64,000 bases of DNA from Desulfonatronospira thiodismutans ASO3-1 (GCF_000174435.1 NZ_ACJN02000002.1:873490-937489), one strand, 5' to 3'; numbered from the stretch's first letter, positions 42,867 through 51,832 are shown. The notes: generated from the sequence alone by a model not told the origin. A program made the numbers and translations.

Positions 42867-43277
42867 ATGGAGGAGAATAACGAAAACGTCAAGGTGACGG
42901 ATCGCAGGATCAACTACGATCAGGACAGCGCAGAACAGCAAGGTGCTGCTCAGGAGAGCGAGGCCAGGAAGATGGAACGCAAAAAGGCGGCGCAAGACTA
43001 CAAAGATGCTGCTGCAGACAAGGAGAATGCCTATCCCCGGCTGGATTTCTCTACTTTTGTGTTTTCGCTCAGTTCATCCGCCCTGGCCCATCTGGGGGAG
43101 ATGCCCAACCCGGAAAACGGTCAGCATGAAGTAAACCTGCCCCTGGCCAAGCAGACCATTGATATTCTGGCCATGCTGGAGGAAAAGACCCGGGGCAACC
43201 TTACTCATGCAGAGGAACAGCAGCTCAAGGATTTTCTGTTTGAAGTACGCATGAAATACGTGCAAAAGGCCAAGTAA
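42867..43277 (+). CDS. DUF1844 domain protein
   Basis: 136 residues from the ATG at 42867, with AAGGAGGT seven bases upstream. The N-terminal third is charged and probably disordered (DRRINYDQDSAEQQG). The DUF1844 part covers about 63-136: FVFSLSSSALAHLGEMPNPE, LPLAKQTIDILAMLEEKTRGNL and LKDFLFEVRMKYV. The function is unknown; the family is common in Desulfobacterota and Acidobacteria. It lies 70 bp after the aminotransferase-fold gene, convergent with the M24 peptidase. Confidence 0.9.
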   Translation: MEENNENVKVTDRRINYDQDSAEQQGAAQESEARKMERKKAAQDYKDAAADKENAYPRLDFSTFVFSLSSSALAHLGEMPNPENGQHEVNLPLAKQTIDILAMLEEKTRGNLTHAEEQQLKDFLFEVRMKYVQKAK

Positions 43278-43288
43278 GGTTCTGGCTG

Positions 43289-44506
43289 CTAGACCCGTAC
43301 CGGCTCGAAGCTGTCCCCGGTAATGCACTCACCCCCGCGGGAAGTGACCTGGAAGGTGTTTTCCACACCTACCATGCCTGTGCCGGGAATGCCGATCTTG
43401 GGCTCCACCGCCAGGAACATGTTCTCCTGCAGGGGCTGATCAAATCCTTTGGCCAGGGGTGGATATTCATCCACCGCCAGGCCTATTCCGTGTCCCAGGA
43501 AGGGGACCTTGTTGCCGCCAAGTCCCATGAATCCCTGGGACATGCGTTCTTTTTCCGCCATTTCCGCAGCCATGAGGTAAAGCTTTGAGGGGGTGTTGCC
43601 TGGTTTTAACCTTTTGGCCACCTCTTCCTGGATGCGCATGCACAGTTCGTGCGCCTGCATCACTTCCCGGGGAGGATCCCAGCGGCCGGGGAAATAGACC
43701 TGGGTCTTGTCGGTCTGGTAGCCTTCCAGGGCAAATCCGCAATCCAGGGTCAAAGGCTCGTCTTCCTGCCAGACCTTGCCGGCATAGCCCATCTGGGTGA
43801 TGGCCGGGTGCTCTCCGCGCAGGCCTACGGGTCCGTTGAACACACTGGGATAATTGGCGCTGTCCCCTGCAGCCACGTGGCCCAGAAAGATTTCTTCCCC
43901 GAAGTTCTGCATGCGCATAAGGCCCTGGTGACCCTGAGAAAAAAAACATTCCCATACCTTCATGCTGATTTCGCGTTCGGTCATGCCCGGGTTTATCATC
44001 TCCGGCAGGAGATGATAAAGTGCATAGTGATGGCGACGGCCACAAAGCTGCATCTTTTCCGCCTCCCAGGAGGTCTTGACCATGCGGGTCAGGGACAGGG
44101 CCTGGTCCACGGCGACAAACTCCGGGCCGGTAAGACGCTTTTGCAGGTTGTCCGCAAGTCCCCAGGGAAGACCCATTTTTTCCGCCCCCAGGCGTTTGGG
44201 GATGCTCAGGTGGAAATCAGACAGGATGCCCGGCACCTGGCCGAAGGATTTAAAGGATACCACGCGCTCCAGAGGAGATTCCAGGCTGAATCGCTGCAGG
44301 CCCTTGCGGCACATGAATACCGGATCGCCCTCCATGGGAATCCAGAGCAGGCCGTTGCCGAAGGAGCCGGTAAAATAATATATGTTCAGGCGCGAAAATA
44401 TCATGGCCGCTTCGCAGTCCAGGCCGCTGGAGCGGATATTGTTTCTAAAGGCCTCGATTCTTTGCTGCATCTCCTCTGCCGGGAGCTTTTCCAGACTTTC
44501 AAACAT
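43289..44506 (-). CDS. M24 family aminopeptidase (Xaa-Pro peptidase-like)
   Basis: 405 residues. An N-terminal creatinase-like domain (about 1-165) precedes a pita-bread domain with the five metal ligands in LTLDCGFALEGYQTDKTQ, GHGIGLAVDEYPP, AVEPKIG and GVENTFQV. It is soluble and probably a cytosolic dipeptidase or Xaa-Pro aminopeptidase; substrate choice cannot be read from the sequence. It follows mqnC by 19 bp on the same strand. Confidence 0.9.
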   Translation of the reverse strand: MFESLEKLPAEEMQQRIEAFRNNIRSSGLDCEAAMIFSRLNIYYFTGSFGNGLLWIPMEGDPVFMCRKGLQRFSLESPLERVVSFKSFGQVPGILSDFHLSIPKRLGAEKMGLPWGLADNLQKRLTGPEFVAVDQALSLTRMVKTSWEAEKMQLCGRRHHYALYHLLPEMINPGMTEREISMKVWECFFSQGHQGLMRMQNFGEEIFLGHVAAGDSANYPSVFNGPVGLRGEHPAITQMGYAGKVWQEDEPLTLDCGFALEGYQTDKTQVYFPGRWDPPREVMQAHELCMRIQEEVAKRLKPGNTPSKLYLMAAEMAEKERMSQGFMGLGGNKVPFLGHGIGLAVDEYPPLAKGFDQPLQENMFLAVEPKIGIPGTGMVGVENTFQVTSRGGECITGDSFEPVRV

Positions 44507-44525
44507 ATGTTCTCCTTGATTTGGT

Positions 44526-45551
44526 TTATTCCACCAGGGTGTAGTCCATCCTTCTTTTCCTGGGCTGGAATCCGGACTTTTGCACCAGCAGGCGCAGCTT
44601 ATCTTCAGGGAGCTTGAAGCTGACCCCGGCTGCAGCCACCACGTTTTCTTCGATCATGGTGGAACCGAAGTCGTTGGCCCCCCACATGAGGGCCAGCTGT
44701 CCAACATGGGCCCCCTGGGTCACCCAGGAAGCCTGGATGTTGGGTATATTGTCCAGATACAGGCGGCTTAACGCCAGAAATTTCAAGTATTCCACCGAGG
44801 AGGCTTCGCTTACGTTCATCAGGGTGTTGCCGGGCTGAAAGGTCCAGGGAATAAAGGCAGTGAAACCATGGGTCATGTCCTGAAGATCCCGGATTTTCTG
44901 CAGGTGTTCCAGGCGCTCCTGCATGGTCTCCACATGCCCCATCATCATGGTGGCCGTGGTTTTAAGGCCCTGATTGTGGGCTTCGTGCATCACATCCAGC
45001 CACTGCCGGGCAGTGCACTTGCGCGGAGCAAGCTTCCTGCGCACCCGGTCCACCAGGATTTCCGCTCCGCCTCCGGGTATGGAATCCAATCCGCTTTTTT
45101 TCAGCCTGGAGATGACCCGGCTTACGGAAATATTTTCCCTGCCGGCCAGGTAGAAGATTTCCGGCGGAGAAAATCCGTGCACAGCAAGATCCGGAAACCT
45201 GTCTTTGATAAAACGCAGCAGTTTTTCATACCAGTCCAGATCCAGGTCGGGATTTATGCTGCCTTGCAGAAGGATCTGCATGCCGCCCAGTTCAATGGTT
45301 TCAAGGATCTTTTGTTCCAGTTGTTCAAAAGTAAGCAGGTAGCCTTCATGGTGGCCCGGAGGCCTGTAGAAAGCACAAAATTTGCATCCCGATATACAGA
45401 TGTTGGAATAGTTGATGTTGCGGTCAACAATGTAGGTGACCACGTCTTCCGGATGTAGTTTTTTTCTGGCTTCATGGGCCATGCGGCCCAGATCAAACAA
45501 ATTCTGCTCTTGCCAAAGCTTTTGCGCCTGGTCTAAATTGATTCTCTGCAT
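44526..45551 (-). CDS. mqnC: Cyclic dehypoxanthinyl futalosine synthase
   Basis: 341 residues, radical SAM. The iron-sulfur cluster ligands are C52, C56 and C59 (CISGCKFC). Features of MqnC follow: FYRPPGHHEGYLLTFE, QGSINPDLDLDWYE, GLDSIPGGGAEILVD, TTATMMMGHVET and FIPWTFQPGNT. It cyclises dehypoxanthine futalosine in the futalosine route to menaquinone. Other mqn genes are not in this window. It forms an operon with the M24 peptidase gene. Confidence 0.95.
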   Translation of the reverse strand: MQRINLDQAQKLWQEQNLFDLGRMAHEARKKLHPEDVVTYIVDRNINYSNICISGCKFCAFYRPPGHHEGYLLTFEQLEQKILETIELGGMQILLQGSINPDLDLDWYEKLLRFIKDRFPDLAVHGFSPPEIFYLAGRENISVSRVISRLKKSGLDSIPGGGAEILVDRVRRKLAPRKCTARQWLDVMHEAHNQGLKTTATMMMGHVETMQERLEHLQKIRDLQDMTHGFTAFIPWTFQPGNTLMNVSEASSVEYLKFLALSRLYLDNIPNIQASWVTQGAHVGQLALMWGANDFGSTMIEENVVAAAGVSFKLPEDKLRLLVQKSGFQPRKRRMDYTLVE

Positions 45552-45675
45552 AGATTTTCCGCGGTCGAGTCGGTTTTCATGGGGAAAAAGACTTTCCGGA
45601 TTTAAGCTGTATATTGTTTTTGAAGGACAAGTCTGAAAGGTTTACAGACTGTAATTCCCGGTAAAGGAGTATATT

Positions 45676-46098
45676 ATGATGGATATTCACAGGGATCAAG
45701 ATATAAAAAATCTCCTGCAAAAGGCAGTAACCATAGCGGTGGTGGGGGCCAAGGACAAACAGGGGCAGCCTGTGGATGCCGTGGGCCGCTACCTCATTCA
45801 GGCAGGCTACAGGGTGATTCCGGTACATCCCAAGAGAAAGGGAGTGTGGGGCCTGGATACTTATCCGGACCTGACCGGGATTCCTGAACCCGTAGACATT
45901 GTTGATCTTTTCCGGGCTTCGGACTATTGCCCGGATCATGCCCTGGAAGTCCTGGAGATGGAGAATACACCCGCGGCCTTCTGGATGCAGCTTGGGATCA
46001 CCTCGGCCCAGGCTGAAGAAATTTTGAAGGACAAGCCTATCCAGGTTATCCAGGACAAGTGCATCATGGTGGAACACCAGAGACTTTTGGGAGCATAA
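45676..46098 (+). CDS. CoA-binding Rossmann-fold protein
   Basis: 140 residues, a stand-alone CoA_binding domain like YccU: IAVVGAKDKQGQPVDAVGRYL, YRVIPVHPKRKGVWGLDTYPDLTGIPEPVDIVDLF and EHQRLLG at the end. Such proteins bind CoA or acyl-CoA; their partners are not known. GGAGTATATT precedes the ATG. The next gene starts 4 bp downstream. Confidence 0.9.
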   Translation: MMDIHRDQDIKNLLQKAVTIAVVGAKDKQGQPVDAVGRYLIQAGYRVIPVHPKRKGVWGLDTYPDLTGIPEPVDIVDLFRASDYCPDHALEVLEMENTPAAFWMQLGITSAQAEEILKDKPIQVIQDKCIMVEHQRLLGA

Positions 46099-46102
46099 AG
46101 GA

Positions 46103-46558
46103 TTGAAGCAGCCCAGACCAGCCTTTGACTGTAAAATTTGCGGGCAGTGCTGCCAGGGTTCCGGAGGGATCGTGGCCACACTGGCAGAGCAGCAAAAAAT
46201 CGCCGACTACCTGGAAATGGACCTGCTGGAATTTCAGAAGATCCATGTGCAAAGAAAGGGCGACAAATTTTTTATCCGCAATAATGACCATGGATGGTGC
46301 ATTTTTTTCGAGTCCGGCAAAGGATGTGCTGTTCATCCGGTCAAACCACGTACATGCAGGGCCTGGCCTTTTTTCCGGGGTAATCTCATGGATGAGTCCA
46401 GCTTCGAGATGGCCAAGGATTTCTGCCCGGGCATTGATCCTGATGCGGATTTTCAGGAATTCGTGAGGCAGGGAATGATGTATCTGCAGGAGCAGGGCCT
46501 GGGACGCGAACTTGAAGACGATGCCGGGAATGCGTTGCGTACCTCGGATATAGATTGA
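46103..46558 (+). CDS. YkgJ-like cysteine-cluster protein
   Basis: 151 residues starting with TTG after AAAGGA; there is no ATG before the conserved cysteines. The cluster C10, C13, C16, C17 (CKICGQCC) together with GCAVHPVKPRTCRAWPFF and FCPGID makes the putative zinc- or iron-chelating domain of the YkgJ family. The role is unknown, possibly metal handling. It is in a tight run with the CoA-binding and DnaJ-domain genes. Confidence 0.87.
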   Translation: MKQPRPAFDCKICGQCCQGSGGIVATLAEQQKIADYLEMDLLEFQKIHVQRKGDKFFIRNNDHGWCIFFESGKGCAVHPVKPRTCRAWPFFRGNLMDESSFEMAKDFCPGIDPDADFQEFVRQGMMYLQEQGLGRELEDDAGNALRTSDID

Positions 46559-46597
46559 TAACAGCTGACAGAACAATAACAGCATCTGACACATAGA

Positions 46598-47383
46598 ATG
46601 GACAGGCAGGAAAGTTTGAGGATACTGGGCCTTGGCCCGGATGCAGACCTGGAGAGCATCAAGAAGGCTTACAGGGAGCTGGCCTTTGAGCTGCACCCGG
46701 ATCTAAACCCCGATGATCCGGAGGCCGGGTACAAGTTTCACCAGGTGAACACCGCCTACGTCACCCTGCGCAAGCAGGCCAGGGAAGGTTGGCATGACTA
46801 TGCTGAAAGCGGTAAAAAAACCAGGGCGTCCCGCAAGGAGGCCACAAGGACATATGAACGCCATGCAAGGTCCGAGGCCGCCCGGGAGAGCACGGAGAGC
46901 AAAAGGCATTACGAGAGCAGCGCACAGCAGGCCAGGGAAGGTTTTTTTTACCGACAGGAAGAGGTGCTACGGGATATTCTCAAAGATCCCTTTGCCAAGC
47001 AGGTATTTGAAGATATTTTCAAGAGGCTTAAAAGGGACAAAAAGGATACTCATCCTGCAGAAATCAAGAAGCGCAGGTTCAAGCTTGAGTGGGGCAGGAT
47101 CAATCTGGATGTGGATCTCTCCGGGGGGGTATTTGCCGGAATAAAGAAATGGTTTTCCTCCCAGCTGGATGACGAGCAGACTGTGTATTTAAGCCCGGTC
47201 AAGCTAAGACCCGGGAGCAGTATCCGCATCAATGTGGAGCGCAGGTGGGCCGGGCCGCCCCAGGTGGTAAGCGTCAATCTGCCCCAGGATTATGTTGTGG
47301 GCCGCCCGGTGAGGCTGAAGGGCCTGGGCCGCAAGATAGGACCATGGAAGGGGGATCTGTACCTGAGGCTGCTGGCCAGATGA
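46598..47383 (+). CDS. J-domain protein
   Basis: 261 residues. The J domain covers about 1-70, with the HPD tripeptide at H33-P34-D35, which stimulates DnaK ATPase. A charged coiled segment follows (SEAARESTESKRHYE), and a C-terminal beta domain (about 155-261) resembles the DnaJ C-terminal substrate module, without the zinc fingers. It may recruit DnaK to a particular client. Its stop overlaps the next start (ATGA at 47380). Confidence 0.88.
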   Translation: MDRQESLRILGLGPDADLESIKKAYRELAFELHPDLNPDDPEAGYKFHQVNTAYVTLRKQAREGWHDYAESGKKTRASRKEATRTYERHARSEAARESTESKRHYESSAQQAREGFFYRQEEVLRDILKDPFAKQVFEDIFKRLKRDKKDTHPAEIKKRRFKLEWGRINLDVDLSGGVFAGIKKWFSSQLDDEQTVYLSPVKLRPGSSIRINVERRWAGPPQVVSVNLPQDYVVGRPVRLKGLGRKIGPWKGDLYLRLLAR

Positions 47384-48168
47384 GCCGGGAAATGAGGCTG
47401 AATAAGGCCCTGGCCCGGGCTGGAATATGTTCCAGGCGCAGGGCGGACGGGCTGGTTTTTTCCGGCCGGGTAAAGGTGAATGACGAAGTGGTCCGTGAGC
47501 CAGGAATCAGGGTGGACCCGGAAAAGGACAGCATCATTGTAGACGGCCGCCCGGTCAAAATTGAGACTGAACAAGAGCGCGAGCTTGTCCATGTCATGCT
47601 GAACAAGCCGGTTCAGGTGGTGACCACCACGAGCGATCCCGGGGGCAGAGCCAAGGTCACGGATCTGTTGCCGGACAGACTTAGACGCATGCGCCTTTTC
47701 CCTGTGGGCCGCCTGGATTATTTTTCCCGGGGGCTTTTGATTCTTACCAATGACGGGGATCTGGCGCACAGCCTGACCCATCCCTCCAGAAAGATCCCCA
47801 AGGTTTACCGGGTTAAAATGCGCGGGGATCTAAGCAAAAAGAAGCTGCAGATCATGCGCCGGGGAATGGTGCTCAGTGAAGGGGAGAAGCTGGCCCCGGT
47901 GGAGGTGAAAATACTGCAGCAGACCAGGGATTCAGTCCTTGCGGAAATGACCCTGGTGCAGGGGATCAACCGTCAGATCCGCCGCATGTGCCGGGATCTG
48001 GATATGGTGGTGCTGTCTCTGGTCCGGATAAGGCAGGGTCCGCTTGCTCTGGGTGAACTCAAACCCGGAGAGTGGCGCTACCTTGAGCCCGGGGAAGTCA
48101 GCCAGCTAAGGAAGTGGTCATCCAGAACGAACCACCCCCAGCCCCTCCTTAACCAAGGAGGGGGGTAG
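47380..48168 (+). CDS. 23S rRNA pseudouridine synthase, RluB-like
   Basis: 262 residues from the ATG at 47380, overlapping the J-domain gene stop. N-terminal S4 RNA-binding domain (MRLNKALARAGICSRRRADGLV), then the RluB/RsuA catalytic part with GRLDYFSRGLLILTNDGD (catalytic Asp), KVYRVKMRG and QGINRQIRRMC. The last 13 residues (RTNHPQPLLNQGGG) are encoded by a palindromic repeat, CCCCTCCTT-AACC-AAGGAGGGG, so the natural end of the protein may have been shifted by insertion of that repeat. Confidence 0.92.
   Translation: MSREMRLNKALARAGICSRRRADGLVFSGRVKVNDEVVREPGIRVDPEKDSIIVDGRPVKIETEQERELVHVMLNKPVQVVTTTSDPGGRAKVTDLLPDRLRRMRLFPVGRLDYFSRGLLILTNDGDLAHSLTHPSRKIPKVYRVKMRGDLSKKKLQIMRRGMVLSEGEKLAPVEVKILQQTRDSVLAEMTLVQGINRQIRRMCRDLDMVVLSLVRIRQGPLALGELKPGEWRYLEPGEVSQLRKWSSRTNHPQPLLNQGGG
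48142..48163. repeat. Palindromic repeat CCCCTCCTT-N4-AAGGAGGGG (copy 1)
   Basis: A perfect 9-bp stem with a 4-nt loop, preceded by CCACCCCCAG. It lies across the last codons of the rluB-like gene. A second copy, with loop AGCC, is at 51755-51776 in the leader of the umuDC operon. The 144 bp after the stop have no gene. Confidence 0.7.
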
Positions 48169-48312
48169 TGAGTGCTGTATGCATGCTACAAAGCAACGTG
48201 ACAGCAGCATATTTAAAGAATTTATCAAAAACTGTATTTATTTGGCAGGGGATTGACCTGCCGGTATTTTGCTGTACCCACAGGACGTAAACCCGAAAAT
48301 AACCGGGCCATC

Positions 48313-48495
48313 TCACTCCTCAAAGGCCCTGGTGATGACCTGCTCCCTCTTGAGGGGGCAGAAGGAGGGGAATTTTTCTTCCATCTCCGGAATGGGCCTT
48401 TTTGAAGGCATGGACACGTTGCACTCCATTTTGCCATTCTCAAGGGTGTTGCAGAAAGGGCATTCCGAAGAACACTTCTTGACCACTATAACCAT
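48313..48495 (-). CDS. Small cysteine-rich protein
   Basis: 60 residues. AGGAG lies six bases before the ATG. Cysteines at positions 8, 12, 15, 25 and 46 (KCSSECPFC, MECNV, FCPLK) suggest a metal or iron-sulfur site. No membrane helix. I do not recognise a family. It lies between the rluB-like gene and lolA, on the lolA strand but downstream of lolA by 69 bp. Confidence 0.7.
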   Translation of the reverse strand: MVIVVKKCSSECPFCNTLENGKMECNVSMPSKRPIPEMEEKFPSFCPLKREQVITRAFEE

Positions 48496-48563
48496 GACTT
48501 TCTCCTGTTCGGGGTTGAGCTACTTTTTACAGAGTCATTTTGACGGGCCGCAGCAACAGAAAA

Positions 48564-49202
48564 TCAGTCCACCCGGCCTTCCCGGATTTCCACGTCTTCG
48601 GGGCTGAATTCAAACTTTTCCCGGTCCAGCTCAGGGTCTGTCTCCATTGATTCAAGTCTTAGTTCATTGCCGTTGCCAAAAAAATCCACCAGCAGGATAC
48701 GGTGCAAAAGGCCCTGGTCATCCGACCACAGATAGGCCAGGACCAGGTCCGGTTCCGGACTGGCCGGGACCAGCTTCAGCTTGTGCAGCCCGTCTTCCAT
48801 CCCCTGTTCTTCCACCTGGAAATCCTCTGTAAGCTTGGCCTGACCGGATATGAAGTTGATCATGGCTCTTGAGGTGAGCACCTCTTCCACTTCGTATTCG
48901 TAGGCCACTTCATCATCAGGAAAATAGTTCCACACTTTGTCCTGGTCTATAACCAGCAGTTCCTGGTGGGGAGCATCGGCTTCCCAGCGGACCTGCAACG
49001 GTTTTTTAAAGTAGATGCTTCCGGTACGTTCCTGGGTCTCCTTGGTGGCCGCGTTGGTCAGAATCTGCACGTAGTCGGCCTTGAGCCCTTCCAGGGCATC
49101 AAGGCGGTCCTGGACCCTGTCCACCACCTCCTGGTCTGATGCCGTTGCCGGCAAGGCAAAGCATAATATAAGTGTCAAGCTTAATATAATAATACGTTTC
49201 AT
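48564..49202 (-). CDS. lolA: Outer-membrane lipoprotein carrier LolA
   Basis: 212 residues from the Met at 49202 (MKRIIILSLTLILCF), after AGGA; the frame start at 49253 would put extra residues before the signal peptide. Signal peptide about 1-22, cut after TASD-type end. Mature part: beta strands YVQILTNAATKETQERTGSIYFKKPLQVRWE and VWNYFPDDEVAYEYEVEEVL, typical of LolA, the periplasmic carrier of lipoproteins. The C-terminal part LVDFFGNGNELRLE also fits. Confidence 0.92.
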   Translation of the reverse strand: MKRIIILSLTLILCFALPATASDQEVVDRVQDRLDALEGLKADYVQILTNAATKETQERTGSIYFKKPLQVRWEADAPHQELLVIDQDKVWNYFPDDEVAYEYEVEEVLTSRAMINFISGQAKLTEDFQVEEQGMEDGLHKLKLVPASPEPDLVLAYLWSDDQGLLHRILLVDFFGNGNELRLESMETDPELDREKFEFSPEDVEIREGRVD

Positions 49203-49318
49203 AATTTTTCCTGCCAGCTGGACGCTGGTGTTATGGGTTGGTTTTATGATCAATTAGAAATAATAATCTTCCGGGATGAGTTTGTAAAGAAAGATTGTTT
49301 TTTGCCTGCAAACATTTA

Positions 49319-49663
49319 TTAAAACAGCGGCGGACTGTGATGGATGAAGAGTTTTAATTCCTGTCTGCCGGAATTGCGTACTCCATGCTCTGCACCTGCC
49401 GGGGCAAAGATGTAGTCGTCAGCCGCTACCGGGTGCCAGGAACCGTTTAAGTATACCTCACCCTCACCGGAGACCACGTATATGGAATCCGCCTGGGTGT
49501 CATGGGTGTGCGCGGGTATTTCCACCCCGGGCTGGATCAAAAGCTGGGAAACTCCCACAGCCGAGCTTTCCTGGCTGCTTACCTGGATGGCTATCCTGAC
49601 CCCGGAAAACTTTGGATGATCCTTGAACTCTCTGTCTCCGGCGGGAAAAAGACTGCCCTGCAT
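49319..49663 (-). CDS. Cupin-domain protein
   Basis: 114 residues, a single double-stranded beta-helix. Motif 1 reads PGVEIPAHTHDTQADSIYVVSGEGEVYLNG and motif 2 PAGAEHGVRNSG, with metal-binding H, H, (Q/D) and H. Small cupins of this kind have many roles (sugar binding, isomerase, sensor); none can be chosen. GGAGGTTC lies before the ATG. Confidence 0.87.
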   Translation of the reverse strand: MQGSLFPAGDREFKDHPKFSGVRIAIQVSSQESSAVGVSQLLIQPGVEIPAHTHDTQADSIYVVSGEGEVYLNGSWHPVAADDYIFAPAGAEHGVRNSGRQELKLFIHHSPPLF

Positions 49664-49735
49664 AACAGAACCTCCTGTAAAAGATAATTGTGCCTTGTCC
49701 TCTAATTTTTTTGGCAGCAGGCGTCAATCCGGAGG

Positions 49736-51010
49736 TTACGAGGCTACGGGCAGTTCGTCCCAGGAAGTGGTGTACCTGGGGGAGAGTTTTTCCCTCTTTA
49801 TGCCCCAGTCGCCGGGGGCATAAAGGGTCTCCGCGGGCTGCAGGGTATTGCGGCCCCACCTGGCATTGATATGGTCCATTGCAGACATGAGTTTTTTTTC
49901 TTTCTTTTCCCGGCCGGCCCCGGGCTGAAAAAAAGTGGGCCTTTTCCGGGCCCGGGGTTCGATTCTGGTGAGCATTACCCCGGCTTTCTTGTAGCTGTAT
50001 CCCGGCCTGTATATCCCCTCGAGGGCATTAAGGGCATGCCGTATAAGTGTCGGGGTGTGGTCGGTGGGGTACATGATATTGGCTGTTCCGGACGGGGAAT
50101 GCTGTGGAAGATCCTGTCTGAACCTGTTGGTATACACAAAGACCGTTACCCCGGAGCAGACTGATCCCTGGTGGCGCAGTTTCTGCGCGGCCCGGGTTAC
50201 ATAGCAGGCCAGGGCGGTCTGCAGTTCCTGCAGTGTTTCCACGCAGCGCCCGAAGGACCTGGAGCTGATTATGGTCTTGTTGGGTCGCGGGGTCCTGTCC
50301 AGGAAATGACAGGGTATGCCCTGCAGTTCCAGCAGGATATGCACCCCCTCCACGGTCATCCTGGACTGTACCCAGTCCCTGGACTGCCGGGAAAACTGCA
50401 GGGCGTTTCTGACGTTGTAGCTTTTAAGCAGCAGGGCATACCTTCTGCCTATCCCCCATACGTCTTCCACGTCTGTCAGCTCCAGGCAGGTGCTTCGCAT
50501 TCCCGGTGAACCCAGGTCCAGAACCCCGCTATGCTCCAGGTGCTTTTTGGCGAAGCGGTTGGCGATCTTGGCCAGAGTCTTGGTGGGGCCGATGCCTATG
50601 GACACGGGCATGCCCACCCACTTTAGTATTTTTTCCCTTAGGTCCCGGGCAAAGCTCTCGGGGCTTTGGGGAAGGCTGTCCAGGATCAGAAAGGCCTCGT
50701 CTATGGAGTAGACCTCCATGTCCGGGACGATCCGGTTCAGGCTGCTCATGACCCGGGAGGACATGTCTCCGTAAAGGGAGTAGTTGGAGGAGAAGACCTG
50801 GACCCCGTGCTTTTCAAATATTTCCCTGTGCTCAAAAGCAGGGGCCCCCATCCTGATGCCCAGGGCCTTGGCCTCGTTGGAGCGGGCTATGACGCATCCG
50901 TCGTTGTTGGACAGCACCACTACAGGCACGTCCTGCAGAGAAGGGTCAAAGACCCGCTCGCAGGAAACGTAGAAGTTGTTGCAGTCCACAAGGGCGAACA
51001 TTCTGGTCAT
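49736..51010 (-). CDS. umuC: Translesion DNA polymerase V subunit UmuC
   Basis: 424 residues, Y-family polymerase. Catalytic acids: D9 in [16 protein letters not shown] and D104/E105 in YSIDEAFL. Further motifs: [41 protein letters not shown] and the UmuC-specific C-terminal region with DUF4113-like end ([13 protein letters not shown]). It copies damaged DNA after binding cleaved UmuD. It is 30 bp downstream of umuD on the same strand. Confidence 0.97.
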   Translation of the reverse strand: MTRMFALVDCNNFYVSCERVFDPSLQDVPVVVLSNNDGCVIARSNEAKALGIRMGAPAFEHREIFEKHGVQVFSSNYSLYGDMSSRVMSSLNRIVPDMEVYSIDEAFLILDSLPQSPESFARDLREKILKWVGMPVSIGIGPTKTLAKIANRFAKKHLEHSGVLDLGSPGMRSTCLELTDVEDVWGIGRRYALLLKSYNVRNALQFSRQSRDWVQSRMTVEGVHILLELQGIPCHFLDRTPRPNKTIISSRSFGRCVETLQELQTALACYVTRAAQKLRHQGSVCSGVTVFVYTNRFRQDLPQHSPSGTANIMYPTDHTPTLIRHALNALEGIYRPGYSYKKAGVMLTRIEPRARKRPTFFQPGAGREKKEKKLMSAMDHINARWGRNTLQPAETLYAPGDWGIKREKLSPRYTTSWDELPVAS

Positions 51011-51040
51011 GCATAGCCTCCCGTGCAGTCTGGAAAATAT

Positions 51041-51475
51041 TTATCCAAGCTTTCTGATCACCGCCGTGACCACTCCCCAGATATGGGCCTCCATGGCATC
51101 GGTTATTTCGATGGGTCTGAACCCGGGGTGCTCCGGGACCAGGACGCCGCGTCCCTGCCTGTAGCGAAGCCTTTTGACCACCATTTCGTCATCCAGCACG
51201 GCCACTACGATCTTGTTGTGGGCCGGTTCCACGGATCTGTCCACCAGGAGGATGTCCCCGGGCAGTATCCCGGCTCCCTGCATGGACTCTCCGGCCACCC
51301 GGATGAAAAAGGACGCGGCCTGGTTGTGTATCAGGTACTCGTTGAGATCCAGGGTCCTGTCCAGATAGTCGTCAGCCGGAGAGGGAAACCCGGCCGGAAC
51401 CAGAGCTGATACTTCAGGCAGCAGTACCTCGGGGCTTTCCGCCCTGGGGGACATGATGCGGCTTTTTTTGCTCAT
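51041..51475 (-). CDS. umuD: UmuD, SOS-regulated S24 peptidase
   Basis: 144 residues. Self-cleavage site A28-G29 (LVPAGFPSPADDY), nucleophile S64 (AGESMQGAGI) and base K101 (MVVKRLRY), each exactly four residues after the E. coli UmuD C24-G25, S60 and K97. RecA-stimulated self-cleavage yields UmuD', the active partner of UmuC. It starts 20 bp after the zinc-ribbon microprotein gene and precedes umuC. Confidence 0.96.
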   Translation of the reverse strand: MSKKSRIMSPRAESPEVLLPEVSALVPAGFPSPADDYLDRTLDLNEYLIHNQAASFFIRVAGESMQGAGILPGDILLVDRSVEPAHNKIVVAVLDDEMVVKRLRYRQGRGVLVPEHPGFRPIEITDAMEAHIWGVVTAVIRKLG

Positions 51476-51495
51476 TAGTAAGTCCCCGAGGCAAT

Positions 51496-51654
51496 TCAGC
51501 TCAGTTCATCTATGTTTATGCGCCTTCCGCAGGACGGGCAGCGCATGAGTTCGCGCATCCTGGCCATGGGTCTGAAAAGGTGGTAGATGCCCCGCCCGGT
51601 GAAGACGTAAGCCACATAAACCTTGTGTCCGCAAGCACAGAATCTTTCCTGCAT
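51496..51654 (-). CDS. Zinc-ribbon microprotein ahead of umuDC
   Basis: 52 residues, too short for most gene finders. AAGGAGG lies directly before the ATG at 51654. C6/C8 (FCACG) and C39/C42 (CPSCG) are arranged like a small zinc ribbon, with a basic middle (RPMARMRELMR). The frame is closed by TGA at 51496, 20 bp before umuD, so it is the first gene of the operon that starts at the promoter near 51864. Role unknown; co-expression with the translesion polymerase is inferred. Confidence 0.8.
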   Translation of the reverse strand: MQERFCACGHKVYVAYVFTGRGIYHLFRPMARMRELMRCPSCGRRINIDELS

Positions 51655-51754
51655 GACTTTCCTCCTTGCTGTGGATTTAACACAGATTTAAAAAAACATG
51701 TTGGTAACTTTATCTGACACCCTACCCATCTGGATTACGAGCACGGTGTAAACT

Positions 51755-51776
51755 CCCCTCCTTAGCCAAGGAGGGG
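51755..51776. repeat. Palindromic repeat CCCCTCCTT-N4-AAGGAGGGG (copy 2)
   Basis: A perfect 9-bp stem with loop AGCC, in the leader between the operator-promoter and the microprotein gene. On the minus strand it would form in the mRNA leader. A copy lies at the end of the rluB-like gene. Confidence 0.7.
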
Positions 51777-51832
51777 CCGGGGTGGTTGTATGAGATCCCT
51801 TCCTTATTTCGGATGTTGCCCCGAAGGGACCT

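Noticed and set aside
43649-44617. Plus-strand frame of 322 codons antisense to the M24 peptidase
   Set aside because: The minus-strand protein has a full metal site; the plus-strand frame has no recognisable domain.
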